Shown: piece by piece, positions 1 to 7,587 of the stretch
Numbering within the stretch: the stretch's first letter is position 1
Layout of the letters: each line of letters opens with the position of its first letter
DNA from: a bacterium
Lineage (GTDB): Bacteria > Verrucomicrobiota > Lentisphaeria > Victivallales > GWF2-38-69
Assembly: GCA_021781705.1 (NCBI GenBank)
Contig: JAJXWI010000016.1
Coordinates: 1-36,773 of the forward strand
Reading direction: 5' to 3'
Length of the DNA stretch: 36,773 nt
Position numbers and translations under genes: made by a program
The notes under the pieces: model-generated
Database searches by the model: none
The model's input: the letters and a program-made list of their open reading frames with translations, nothing else
What the model was told of the DNA's origin: nothing

Positions 1-207
1 TTTTTTGTCTCTATTTTCTTTGCTCTCGTTTACCATGATGTTGATGACCTTCATCCTGGAAAACATGGAAAGACTGTACTTCTGTAAAAATGCTTATAGC
101 AGACTTAAGCCAGTTGTGGCTTTTACTGGATGAAAATGGCAAAAAAAATAATATTTTGAGAATTATTCAGCAATCATTATTTAAACATAGGATAGAAGAG
201 ATAAGCA

Positions 208-1021
208 TTGTCGACTCCAAATACTATATTGCTCAGAATGGAAAAAAAGGACCGAACTACAGAACATATCTACGAGCAGAAAGCTGAGGCATCCATGAAA
301 AATGTAATATCGCATAATCACGCTATATATTCGCCACAGCATTATAAATGTTTTGCCGGGGCGCTCGAAGCTTTTTTTTCGCAAGAGTACCCTTGGAATA
401 TCTATAAGAAATACAAGGCTTACTAACGTGGTTCTTGACATTATCCGTGAAAATGAAATAAAGGAACGGGCAGATGGCAAGAAGCTTAGAGATATCAAAA
501 AAGAAGCTGTTATTCGTCTTCATAATCAAGCTTATGAACAAGACGGGTGTCTTACAACCGTTGAGAGCGCAATTATACTTAAAATGTCTCCTGAAAGTGT
601 AGGTAAATATATTAAAGAATGGGAGATAGGCAATAAAACTGTTGACCCAAGAAAAGGATCAATCCATGATATAGAACCAACTCTCACCCATAAAAAATAA
701 TAATACAAAAAAATATCGACCAGAAAAATGTACAGCAGACAAGTAGAGAAACATGTCATTCTATTGAGGCTATATAAAGATATATTCCCTCCTTCAAACA
801 AGTTCTTCTTTGTAAGAAAAAGGGTCTTTCAACAGAAGAGACTGCCTTCACTATTAGGAAAAACTGTAAGACTCATTAAAGAATATGAAGCTATTATTGA
901 AGAATATGAGAACCAAGGATACATTGTCAATAAAATGTTAAACCATGAAGTAAAAATTGAATCCCAATTGCAATGGGATATTAATCAAATGTCGGAATTA
1001 CAGGGGCAAATACCAGCTTAG
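208..1021 (+). pseudogene. Degraded DUF1670-family gene
   Basis: No single frame is intact, but pieces in successive frames line up with the DUF1670 family (function unknown, HTH-like, often in mobile or repeated contexts). The 208-426 frame holds CFAGALEAFFSQEYP. The 353-700 frame holds IRLHNQAYEQDGCLTT, then a helix-turn-helix-like stretch (SPESVGKYIKEW), then GSIHDIEPTLTHK, which is the family's most recognisable block. A third frame at about 715-770 reads TSRETCHSIEAI, and the 728-1021 frame resumes with TVRLIKEYEAIIEEY. At least three frame changes, and an apparent internal loss before VVLDIIREN, make it a pseudogene. Bases 1-207 hold only short unassigned frames. The family assignment is from remembered consensus. 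Confidence 0.65.
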
Positions 1022-1040
1022 GACTTATGCTCTTATTTAG

Positions 1041-1229
1041 GGAAAGAATAAAGGCATTAGGAATAAAAATATTCCCATTTACATAGACTCTGACCTTGAA
1101 GAAAAGCTGCCTGGTGAACTATTTGCAAAATTTCTTTATGAACAGGAATTTCAGAACTTATACTTGGCAAACGGGTATGAAAAAGATAGATATTGGCAAT
1201 ATGCCGTGGATAAAAGAAATTGTAAGTAA
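1041..1229 (+). pseudogene. Unassigned reading-frame remnant
   Basis: An open frame of 62 codons with no plausible start codon ends in TAA just upstream of ribF. It reads IPIYIDSDLEEKLPGELF, then FLYEQEFQNLYLANGYEKD and a short polar end. Composition is protein-like, but I do not recognise it. It sits between the decayed DUF1670 gene and ribF, so it is most simply another decayed fragment. Confidence 0.25.
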
Positions 1230-1246
1230 AGAAACCCCTTTTTAAA

Positions 1247-2068
1247 ATGAACTACTCTGCGCCTGTCGAAGTCACTGAAATTAATTATCTAAAGAAGTTT
1301 GGATTTAATAATATCGTCGTATCTATCGGCGTTTTTGACGGAATTCATCTTGGTCACCGGGCGATAATAAACAGATTACTAGGCGTGGCAAAAGAATATT
1401 GTGCAGTTCCTGTTGTAGTTACTTTTAATCCTCACCCAAGACACTTCCTTGTTCAGGAGTCAATGCTAAAACTTCTTCGTTCGCAAAAGGCGAAAGTCGA
1501 GCTATTGGGGCAACTAGGAGTCGAAGCAGTTGTGATAGTAAATTTTACTGAAAAAATATCAGGGATGCCGCCAGAACAATTTGTAGATTACATGGTAAAG
1601 GATAGCAATCTTAAGCTAAAGGCAATATGCGTTGGAGAAAACTGGAAATTCGGGGCAAAAGCTAGGGGCGATGTTAACCTGCTTGGACAGCTGGCTGAAA
1701 AAAAAGGTCTAAAATTATATTCGGTTGAGCAGGTGTTTTTAGACGGAATTCTCGTAAGCAGCACCAGAATAAGAAAAGAACTTGCTTCTGCTAATTTTGA
1801 TATTGCTTACAAAATGCTTAACAGTAACTACAGAATGGAAGGGAGGATAATTAAATCTTCTCCAAAAACAAAATGTGTTATTGATTATGGAATCGTTCCG
1901 CACCACCCCGGAAACTATAAAATTGATTTGTTTACTAACTTAAAGACAATGCCCCTAACGATCATGATAGATAAGAAAAGCATTGAAGAAAATTCATTTG
2001 GGGTTCAGAACGCCGATGAACCAAACATAAGAGACCGAGAGACAGTAGAAATATTTTTTAAACCATAA
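1247..2068 (+). CDS. ribF: RibF: FAD synthetase with degenerate riboflavin kinase domain
   Basis: Bifunctional RibF phosphorylates riboflavin to FMN and adenylates FMN to FAD. The N-terminal nucleotidyltransferase half looks complete: GVFDGIHLGH (residues 28-37), TFNPHPR (59-65), VGENWKFG (129-136) and the SSTRIR motif (171-176). The C-terminal kinase half is badly eroded. After YRMEGRII (195-202) the expected GxPTAN motif and the later catalytic Glu segment are missing. Only about 70 residues follow, giving 273 aa against about 310 normally. It is therefore probably an FMN adenylyltransferase only. The ATG at 1247 has no clear Shine-Dalgarno sequence but fits the family N-terminus. The SMR pump gene follows after 22 bases. 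Confidence 0.9.
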   Translation: MNYSAPVEVTEINYLKKFGFNNIVVSIGVFDGIHLGHRAIINRLLGVAKEYCAVPVVVTFNPHPRHFLVQESMLKLLRSQKAKVELLGQLGVEAVVIVNFTEKISGMPPEQFVDYMVKDSNLKLKAICVGENWKFGAKARGDVNLLGQLAEKKGLKLYSVEQVFLDGILVSSTRIRKELASANFDIAYKMLNSNYRMEGRIIKSSPKTKCVIDYGIVPHHPGNYKIDLFTNLKTMPLTIMIDKKSIEENSFGVQNADEPNIRDRETVEIFFKP

Positions 2069-2090
2069 ACAGTAATGGGAGGGGAAACGT

Positions 2091-2420
2091 ATGGGATATA
2101 TAAATCTTTGTATAGCAATAATCGCAGAAGTTATTGGTACGACCATGCTCAAGACGTCTGAACAGTTTACAAAGGTCATTCCAAGCATAATCGTTATAGT
2201 TTGTTACGGCACTTCTTTTTATTTCCTTAGCCTAGTATTAAAAACAATACAGTTGGGAGTTGCCTATGCCATCTGGTCAGGGGTTGGAATTATTCTTATT
2301 GCGATACTAGGGATAATATACTTTAAGCAAATACCGGATATCCCTGCTGTTATTGGAATGTTGTTGATAATTGCCGGTGTTGTTACGATTAATTTATTTT
2401 CCCAAACCGTTGGGCACTAA
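2091..2420 (+). CDS. emrE: EmrE-type small multidrug resistance transporter
   Basis: A 109-aa, four-helix inner-membrane proton/drug antiporter of the SMR family, which works as a dimer exporting cationic lipophilic compounds. The sequence follows E. coli EmrE closely. AEVIGTT at residues 12-18 carries the essential membrane Glu (E13, equivalent to EmrE E14). GVAYAIWSGVGI is the helix-3 signature and GVVTINLFS lies in helix 4. A good GGGAGG ribosome-binding site precedes the ATG. It follows ribF by 22 bases, so the two may be cotranscribed, and a candidate terminator hairpin follows. Confidence 0.93.
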   Translation: MGYINLCIAIIAEVIGTTMLKTSEQFTKVIPSIIVIVCYGTSFYFLSLVLKTIQLGVAYAIWSGVGIILIAILGIIYFKQIPDIPAVIGMLLIIAGVVTINLFSQTVGH

Positions 2421-2459
2421 TTATTATTTGGATAAAACTACATATTAAAGCAATGTATG

Positions 2460-2499
2460 AACAAGCGAAAAATAACAATATATTTGCGTGCTTGTTTTT
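2460..2499 (+). terminator. Candidate Rho-independent terminator after emrE
   Basis: AACAAGC and GCTTGTT form a 7-bp stem around a long AT-rich loop, and the right arm runs into TTTTT. The stem is weak and the loop long, so termination strength is uncertain. Confidence 0.4.
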
Positions 2500-2606
2500 A
2501 AAAGTAATTATGGAAGATTATATAAAAAAATGGGGCTAATTACTAATATCCTAAAATAAATATGAAAAGGCTGATTGCTATTAGAAACATACAGCAATTA
2601 AACAGG

Positions 2607-2626
2607 TTATCAACAAGTTATCAACA
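2607..2626 (+). repeat. Two DnaA-box-like nonamers, 11 bp apart
   Basis: TTATCAACA occurs at 2607-2615 and again at 2618-2626, spaced one helical turn apart. Each differs by one base from the TTATCCACA DnaA consensus. They lie in an AT-rich gap upstream of nadC. They could bind DnaA as a regulatory pair, but two boxes are too few to call an origin. Confidence 0.4.
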
Positions 2627-2774
2627 TGCTTATTTTCCTGTAACTTAGTGGTAGTTAACATAAATTTGAAAGTTTACTTATTCTTGACACCTTTTTTGAT
2701 ATTTGCAGAGTAAAAGATAAAGTAATCCTAAGTTTTTTATGATTGTAAAATAGAACGTTAACACGGACAATAAA

Positions 2775-3635
2775 ATGAATCGAAACTTGCCAGAACTTGA
2801 TTGGAATAGAGTAAATAAACTTATTGAACTTGCTATAGATGAAGATATTAATAATGGCGATGCCACAAGCATTTCTGTCATTCCTGAAAATGTAAAAACT
2901 GAAGGCAGATTTGTTACTAGAGAACAATGCGTCTGCGCTGGACTTCCCGTGGCGGAGGCTGTTTTTAAAAAACTTGACAGCAAAATTGGTTGGATTTCTC
3001 ATTGCCCCGAAGGAGCCGTTTTAGAATCAGGAACTTGCATGGCTACAGTAAAGGGAAATGCTAGAGCAATATTAGCAGGAGAGAGAACAGCTCTCAACTT
3101 TCTTCAGCGGCTATCTGGAATTGCTACTGTCACGAGGAAGTATGTAAACGCCAGTGTTGGAACCGGCACAAAAATACTCGACACTAGAAAAACTACACCG
3201 TGTTGGAGGAATCTTGAAAAATATGCGGTAGCGGCCGGTGGCGGTATCAATCACAGAATGGGCCTTTATGACAGGATAATGATCAAAGACAATCACCGTT
3301 ACATTGCGGGACTGGAAGGCTTTGACGGCCTTGTTGCTGCGATTAGAAGAGCAAGAGAAATGTATCCAGCCCTCGAAATAGAAGTTGAGGTTGATACGAT
3401 CGATGAGTTTAAGATAGTCCATAAAGAGTCTCCCGAATATATTCTTCTGGACAATATGACCAACGAACAAATGGCAGAAGCTGTAAAGCTGAATTCAGGA
3501 AAAGTTAAGCTTGAAGCGAGCGGAGGAATTACGCTTGAACGCATACCTTCCATTGCAAAACTTGGTGTTGATTTTATATCTGTCGGAGCCCTTACCCATT
3601 CTGTAAAGGCCATCGACATATCTCTGGAAATGTAA
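2775..3635 (+). CDS. nadC: NadC: quinolinate phosphoribosyltransferase
   Basis: Converts quinolinate and PRPP to nicotinate mononucleotide, CO2 and PPi in de novo NAD synthesis. At 286 aa it is full length. Family signatures are present: GERTALNFLQRLSGIAT (substrate and PRPP region), ILDTRKTTP, GGGINHRMGLYDRIMIKDNH, EVEVDT, and a C-terminal phosphate-binding barrel end EASGGI...VDFISVGALTHS. miaB starts 4 bases after its stop, so the two form an operon. No nadA or nadB is in the window. Confidence 0.97.
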   Translation: MNRNLPELDWNRVNKLIELAIDEDINNGDATSISVIPENVKTEGRFVTREQCVCAGLPVAEAVFKKLDSKIGWISHCPEGAVLESGTCMATVKGNARAILAGERTALNFLQRLSGIATVTRKYVNASVGTGTKILDTRKTTPCWRNLEKYAVAAGGGINHRMGLYDRIMIKDNHRYIAGLEGFDGLVAAIRRAREMYPALEIEVEVDTIDEFKIVHKESPEYILLDNMTNEQMAEAVKLNSGKVKLEASGGITLERIPSIAKLGVDFISVGALTHSVKAIDISLEM

Positions 3636-3639
3636 AAAA

Positions 3640-4977
3640 ATGAAAATTTATATAAAAACGTACGGTTGTCAGATGAATGAGAGGGATTCAAATGCCCTTG
3701 CAGCGGATCTTTTAAAAAGAGGATATGAACTTACCGATAATGAGAATGCTGCTGATATTCTTTTATTTAATACCTGCAGTGTGAGAGAACAGGCAGAACT
3801 TAAAGCCGTAGGGAAAATAGGGATATTAAAAAAGCTTAAAAAAAAGAAACCTGATATCTTTATCGGCGTGTTGGGGTGCATGGCGCAAAGAAGGGGTAAC
3901 GAACTCCTGAAAGAACTGCCCCATTTGGATTTTGTAATAGGAACAGATCAGCTTGAAAGGCTTCCAGATATTCTCGAAAAAGAGATAATAAAGAGAGAGC
4001 AGATTTCTCTTACCGAAGAAAATTCCGAGATGCCCTCCACTCTTACCGAGCATATCATCAAGACCAATGGAGTTTCAGAATTCATTGCTATAATGAGAGG
4101 ATGCGATATGTATTGTTCATATTGCATAGTCCCTTATGTCAGAGGCAGGGAAAAAAGCCGACCAATTCCTGAAGTAGTGGATGAAGTTAACAAGCTTGCT
4201 GATAGAGGGATAAAGGAAATAATGCTTCTTGGTCAAAACGTTTCAGCATTCGGACTGAACCAGAATACAAAAGTTCGCCCTTTAGAATCTCCGTTTGCAG
4301 ATTTGCTTACAGAAATAAATAAAATTAATGAGATAAAAAGAATAAGATTCATATCTCCTCATCCTTTCTTTTTTAACGATAAATTGATAAATACCATAGT
4401 AGAACATTTTCCTAAGATATGTAACAACATCCATCTCCCGCTGCAGTCCGGTTCAGATAGGATACTGAAATCGATGAACAGAAGGTATAATATTAATATG
4501 TACATGGATGTCGTAAATAAACTAAAATCAAAAATTCCAGACATAACTTTTTCAACCGATGTCATAGTGGCTTTTCCCGGAGAAACAGAAGATGACTTTA
4601 ATAACACCAGGCGAGTTATGAATGATGTAGGATTTGATAATGCTTATATTTTTAAATACTCTCCGAGAGCAGGGACTCCTGCCTCTAAATATGAAGACCA
4701 AATATGTCAACAACTCAAGGAAGAACGAAATCAGATACTGTTAAAAGATTTAACTGAAAGAACAACCAAACATAACAAGGCTATGGAGGGGCGCGTCTTT
4801 GAAATTCTTATAGAGGGCGAAAGCAGTAGAAATGCTCAAAAATGGTCGGGACGTACTTCAAATAATAAAGTTGCGGTTTTTGATCATAATCCTAACCTTA
4901 GAATCGGGGACATTGTAAATGTTCATATAGATCGCAGTACTTCAATGACCCTCTTTGGATCTATCATATCATCCTAG
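3640..4977 (+). CDS. miaB: MiaB: tRNA-2-methylthio-N6-isopentenyladenosine synthase
   Basis: A radical-SAM methylthiotransferase that adds the 2-methylthio group to i6A37 of tRNAs reading UNN codons. The N-terminal UPF0004 domain has its three cluster cysteines (C10 in TYGCQMN, C46 in NTCSVRE, C80 in GVLGCMAQR). The radical-SAM CxxxCxxC is C155, C159 and C162. A TRAM-like C-terminal domain ends the 445-aa protein. It acts downstream of MiaA, which is encoded at 21978-22973. The stop codon is part of the hairpin at 4975-5010. Confidence 0.97.
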   Translation: MKIYIKTYGCQMNERDSNALAADLLKRGYELTDNENAADILLFNTCSVREQAELKAVGKIGILKKLKKKKPDIFIGVLGCMAQRRGNELLKELPHLDFVIGTDQLERLPDILEKEIIKREQISLTEENSEMPSTLTEHIIKTNGVSEFIAIMRGCDMYCSYCIVPYVRGREKSRPIPEVVDEVNKLADRGIKEIMLLGQNVSAFGLNQNTKVRPLESPFADLLTEINKINEIKRIRFISPHPFFFNDKLINTIVEHFPKICNNIHLPLQSGSDRILKSMNRRYNINMYMDVVNKLKSKIPDITFSTDVIVAFPGETEDDFNNTRRVMNDVGFDNAYIFKYSPRAGTPASKYEDQICQQLKEERNQILLKDLTERTTKHNKAMEGRVFEILIEGESSRNAQKWSGRTSNNKVAVFDHNPNLRIGDIVNVHIDRSTSMTLFGSIISS

Positions 4978-5010
4978 CAGCCTGTCGGACTTGCATCCGA
5001 CATCCTGCTA
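4975..5010. repeat. Hairpin element overlapping the miaB stop
   Basis: TAGCAG pairs with CTGCTA (outer stem) and GTCGGA with TCCGAC (inner stem) around a 6-base loop, with 3-base internal bulges. No T-run follows directly, so it is not a classic terminator. Bases 4976-5020 resemble 18597-18641 at 34 of 45 positions by hand alignment, suggesting a dispersed repeat family. Confidence 0.55.
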
Positions 5011-5394
5011 TATAAAATTTGTTGAGGTCTTCCATATTTTGTATGCATCCAAAATAAAACACTCACTAGCAATCAAAGCCGGACTCAAGCAAAAATACCA
5101 ATGACAAGCGATGCGATGCCGAAGGGATTTACGCCCCGCTTGATCTCCACTTTTACATTCTGGGGCGCGACTTGTAGAACCGAACCGAGAACTCCCTAAT
5201 GCAAACTGTAATGTCTGCATGGATTTTGTAAAAGCTCTATGGCGATAAATATGATGCATGGCTTCTACTCCAAAGATGTTATCCCACAGACGCGATAACT
5301 TATGAAGGCTTATCTTACGGGAGGACTGTTTTTACTGAAACATAGTTGCATAACCACTTATTATCATTAATGTTAATGTGAAAACAACAATAAT
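5011..5394. other. Gap between miaB and truA, possible repeat remnant
   Basis: About 380 bases without a supported gene. An 83-codon minus-strand frame (5008-5259) exists, but its composition and end in the hairpin do not look like a real protein. The stretch is less AT-rich than nearby gaps. It may be the body of a dispersed repeat starting with the hairpin at 4975. Confidence 0.35.
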
Positions 5395-6258
5395 ATGGCG
5401 ATAAACTGCATCATGGAAGAAAATGGAGCAAGCACGATTATGGATGAATCCTATTTAAGGGCTGATTTTGCTTATTTTGCAGAAGTAAGTTACGATGGGA
5501 CAGAATATCTCGGCTGGCAAACCCAGCCTCACGGCAAAACAATACAGTCTGTCATAGAAAAAAAGCTTTGCTATTTATATAATGCTAAAATTCCGGTGGC
5601 AGGCGCCGGAAGGACAGATACCGGAGTACATGCGCTTGGAATGGGAATCTCTTTTATTCCCCCGGAAAAACCACCAATACCTATGGAAACTCTTTTCAAG
5701 GCGCTAAATAGCGTATTGCCCTACTCTATCAGAGTAAATAGACTCGAAAAAAAGAGTCCCGATTTTAATGCAAGATTTGATGCGAAAGGAAAAGCATACA
5801 CGTATGTAATTCACAATAGTCTAGAAAGACGGCCATTTTCTTCAAGATATTCAATGGAAGCAAAGGAAAACTTGAATATCAACTCGATGCTGGAAGCGTC
5901 AAAACATTTGATAGGAATCCATGATTTTTCATCATTCGCAGTAGAAATAAATAAAAGTGGAAAAGATCCAGTTCGGAACATCTTCGATATAAGGATTCAG
6001 CAATTCGGCGATTATATTTGTATAACAGTCATAGGAAAAAGCTTTCTATATAAAATGGTGAGAAGCATTATAGGAACTCTCTACAGGGTTGGAACAGGCA
6101 AACTCTCGCCAGAATGCCTTCAAGAAATATTAGAATCAAAAAACAGGCTTAGCGCGTATGACACAGCCCCGTCCTGCGGTCTTTTTCTTATGAAAGTGTT
6201 TTATGCAGAAGATAAATGGGAAGACTTTTCTATTTCAGGCGTCCCTTTTCATATTTAA
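5395..6258 (+). CDS. truA: TruA: tRNA pseudouridine(38-40) synthase
   Basis: Isomerises uridines 38-40 in the tRNA anticodon arm. It has the family start VSYDGTEYLGWQTQP (residues 31-45). AGRTDTGVHA (71-80) carries the catalytic Asp (D75), and FLYKMVRSIIGTL is the conserved C-terminal block. The reading frame opens at 5395, but the conserved protein begins around residue 25. Starts at 5413 or 5440 are also possible; a GGAG upstream of 5440 gives it some support. I kept the first ATG. Confidence 0.95.
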   Translation: MAINCIMEENGASTIMDESYLRADFAYFAEVSYDGTEYLGWQTQPHGKTIQSVIEKKLCYLYNAKIPVAGAGRTDTGVHALGMGISFIPPEKPPIPMETLFKALNSVLPYSIRVNRLEKKSPDFNARFDAKGKAYTYVIHNSLERRPFSSRYSMEAKENLNINSMLEASKHLIGIHDFSSFAVEINKSGKDPVRNIFDIRIQQFGDYICITVIGKSFLYKMVRSIIGTLYRVGTGKLSPECLQEILESKNRLSAYDTAPSCGLFLMKVFYAEDKWEDFSISGVPFHI

Positions 6259-6283
6259 ACTCTAAAATACTCAAATGAAACTC

Positions 6284-6311
6284 TTTACCTTTGAATGTTT
6301 TGCGTTACAAT
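6284..6311 (+). promoter_or_regulatory. Candidate promoter for the RND efflux operon
   Basis: TTTACC (-35) and TACAAT (-10) are separated by 16 bases, about 50 bases before the adaptor ATG. The -10 is good and the -35 matches 4 of 6. No operator or regulator gene is seen nearby. Confidence 0.5.
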
Positions 6312-6363
6312 CTAAGCTATAAGTACCTTGGCTCGGTATTAATTAAATTTAAGGCTACATCAC

Positions 6364-7587
6364 ATGAAAAGTAAACCTTTTGATATATTTCCCACTCTTT
6401 GGACTTTTTTAGCCGCAGTCTCGTCACTGCTATGCTTCTTAACAGTTTCGTGCGAAAAACAGAAACAAAAGGATTTTTCAACATCAAAACCTGTCCATGT
6501 GGCCGAGATAATACAAGGGGAAGCTCCAGTATATACAGACTCAATAGGAATTCTTAATCCCGATCTGAGTGTTGACATCAGATCCCAGGCTACAGGAAAA
6601 ATAGATAACTGCTACTTTGCGGAGGGGCAATATGTCAAAAAAGGAGACCTTCTATTTACTATAGACTCCCAGCTCTACAAGGCGCTTTTAGATCAATCAA
6701 AAGCGACCCTTCTTCAGGATATGGCAGTAAGAAATCTTGCAAAATTTGTAGTCGATAAAAACAAAACCCTTCCCACGTCTGGAGCTATGGCCGTGCAAGA
6801 TTACGCAAAAAATATTGCAAAACTTGAAGAAATGGAAGCTAAAGTTGAGCTGGGCAAGACTCTTATTAGGCAAAATGAGATCAAACTAGAATACTGCAAA
6901 ATAGCATCTCCTATCGATGGAATCACTGGCTATAGACAAGTAGACCCGGGAAATATAGTTACGGAAAACAGCGGCTCTATCCTGGTCAATATAAAAAAAA
7001 TAGATCCATTAAATATTGACTTCACGATACCAGAAAAGAACATGGAATTACTAAAAACATCAATGAAAAAAGGAGAGTTACAAATAGTCGCAACAATAGA
7101 CAATTTCAATGCTGCCGCAAATACTATTTCAAAGAAATATTATGGGAGACTTGAAGTATTGGACAATGCAATTAATACAGCAACCGGAACCATTTCTCTC
7201 AGAGGAATTATTCCTAATAAAAATAGAGAGCTATGGCCGGGCCAATTTGCAAAAATAAAGCTTATATTTTTTTACAATAAAAATTCATTACTTATTCCTT
7301 ATCAGTCTGTTGCTGTCGGATTAAAGGGAGAGTATGTATTCTGTATTAAAAATGAAAAAGCCTGCCTGTATTGGATAAAAACTGGACTCCGGTATGGTGA
7401 TTATATAGTTGTTGACAGTTTTTTAGGAAACGATAAATTCTCCCCTGTCGATAAGATCGTAACTATAGGGCAAATGGGACTCATATCGGGAGACAAGGTA
7501 AACATCGTTGGAAAAGATTCCTTTTACCTCCCCAAGGAAGAAAAAAACTTATCCTCTTCTGGCGAAACTAACCTTCGAAATAACTAA
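6364..7587 (+). CDS. RND efflux periplasmic adaptor (membrane fusion lipoprotein)
   Basis: HlyD/AcrA-type subunit that bridges the inner-membrane RND pump to an outer-membrane channel. The N-terminus is hydrophobic and ends in a lipobox-like LTVSC with Cys30, so it is probably a lipoprotein. SQATGKIDNCYFAEGQYVKKGDLLF is the lipoyl/barrel-sandwich half-motif, shown here as its start and end (SQATGKID to KKGDLLF). A helical hairpin spans roughly residues 120-180, then KIASPIDGITGYRQVDPG and the beta-barrel with LWPGQFAKIKL. Its TAA overlaps the pump ATG by one base (TAATG), so the two are translationally coupled. Confidence 0.93.
   Translation: MKSKPFDIFPTLWTFLAAVSSLLCFLTVSCEKQKQKDFSTSKPVHVAEIIQGEAPVYTDSIGILNPDLSVDIRSQATGKIDNCYFAEGQYVKKGDLLFTIDSQLYKALLDQSKATLLQDMAVRNLAKFVVDKNKTLPTSGAMAVQDYAKNIAKLEEMEAKVELGKTLIRQNEIKLEYCKIASPIDGITGYRQVDPGNIVTENSGSILVNIKKIDPLNIDFTIPEKNMELLKTSMKKGELQIVATIDNFNAAANTISKKYYGRLEVLDNAINTATGTISLRGIIPNKNRELWPGQFAKIKLIFFYNKNSLLIPYQSVAVGLKGEYVFCIKNEKACLYWIKTGLRYGDYIVVDSFLGNDKFSPVDKIVTIGQMGLISGDKVNIVGKDSFYLPKEEKNLSSSGETNLRNN

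Larger units (their letters stand above)
2421..2774. other. Intergenic gap upstream of nadC
   Basis: This 354-base AT-rich gap has no convincing gene. It holds a candidate terminator for the pump gene (2460-2499), two DnaA-box-like repeats (2607-2626) and a perfect TTGACA at 2684-2689. The -10 expected about 17 bases after that TTGACA is poor, so a nadC promoter here is only possible. Confidence 0.5.

Noticed and set aside
2607-2626. Replication origin
   Set aside because: Only two DnaA-like boxes, no dnaA, dnaN or cluster of repeats nearby.
5008-5259. 83-codon minus-strand frame between miaB and truA
   Set aside because: Unusual composition, no ribosome-binding site, and it ends in the hairpin repeat; more likely part of a repeat than a gene.
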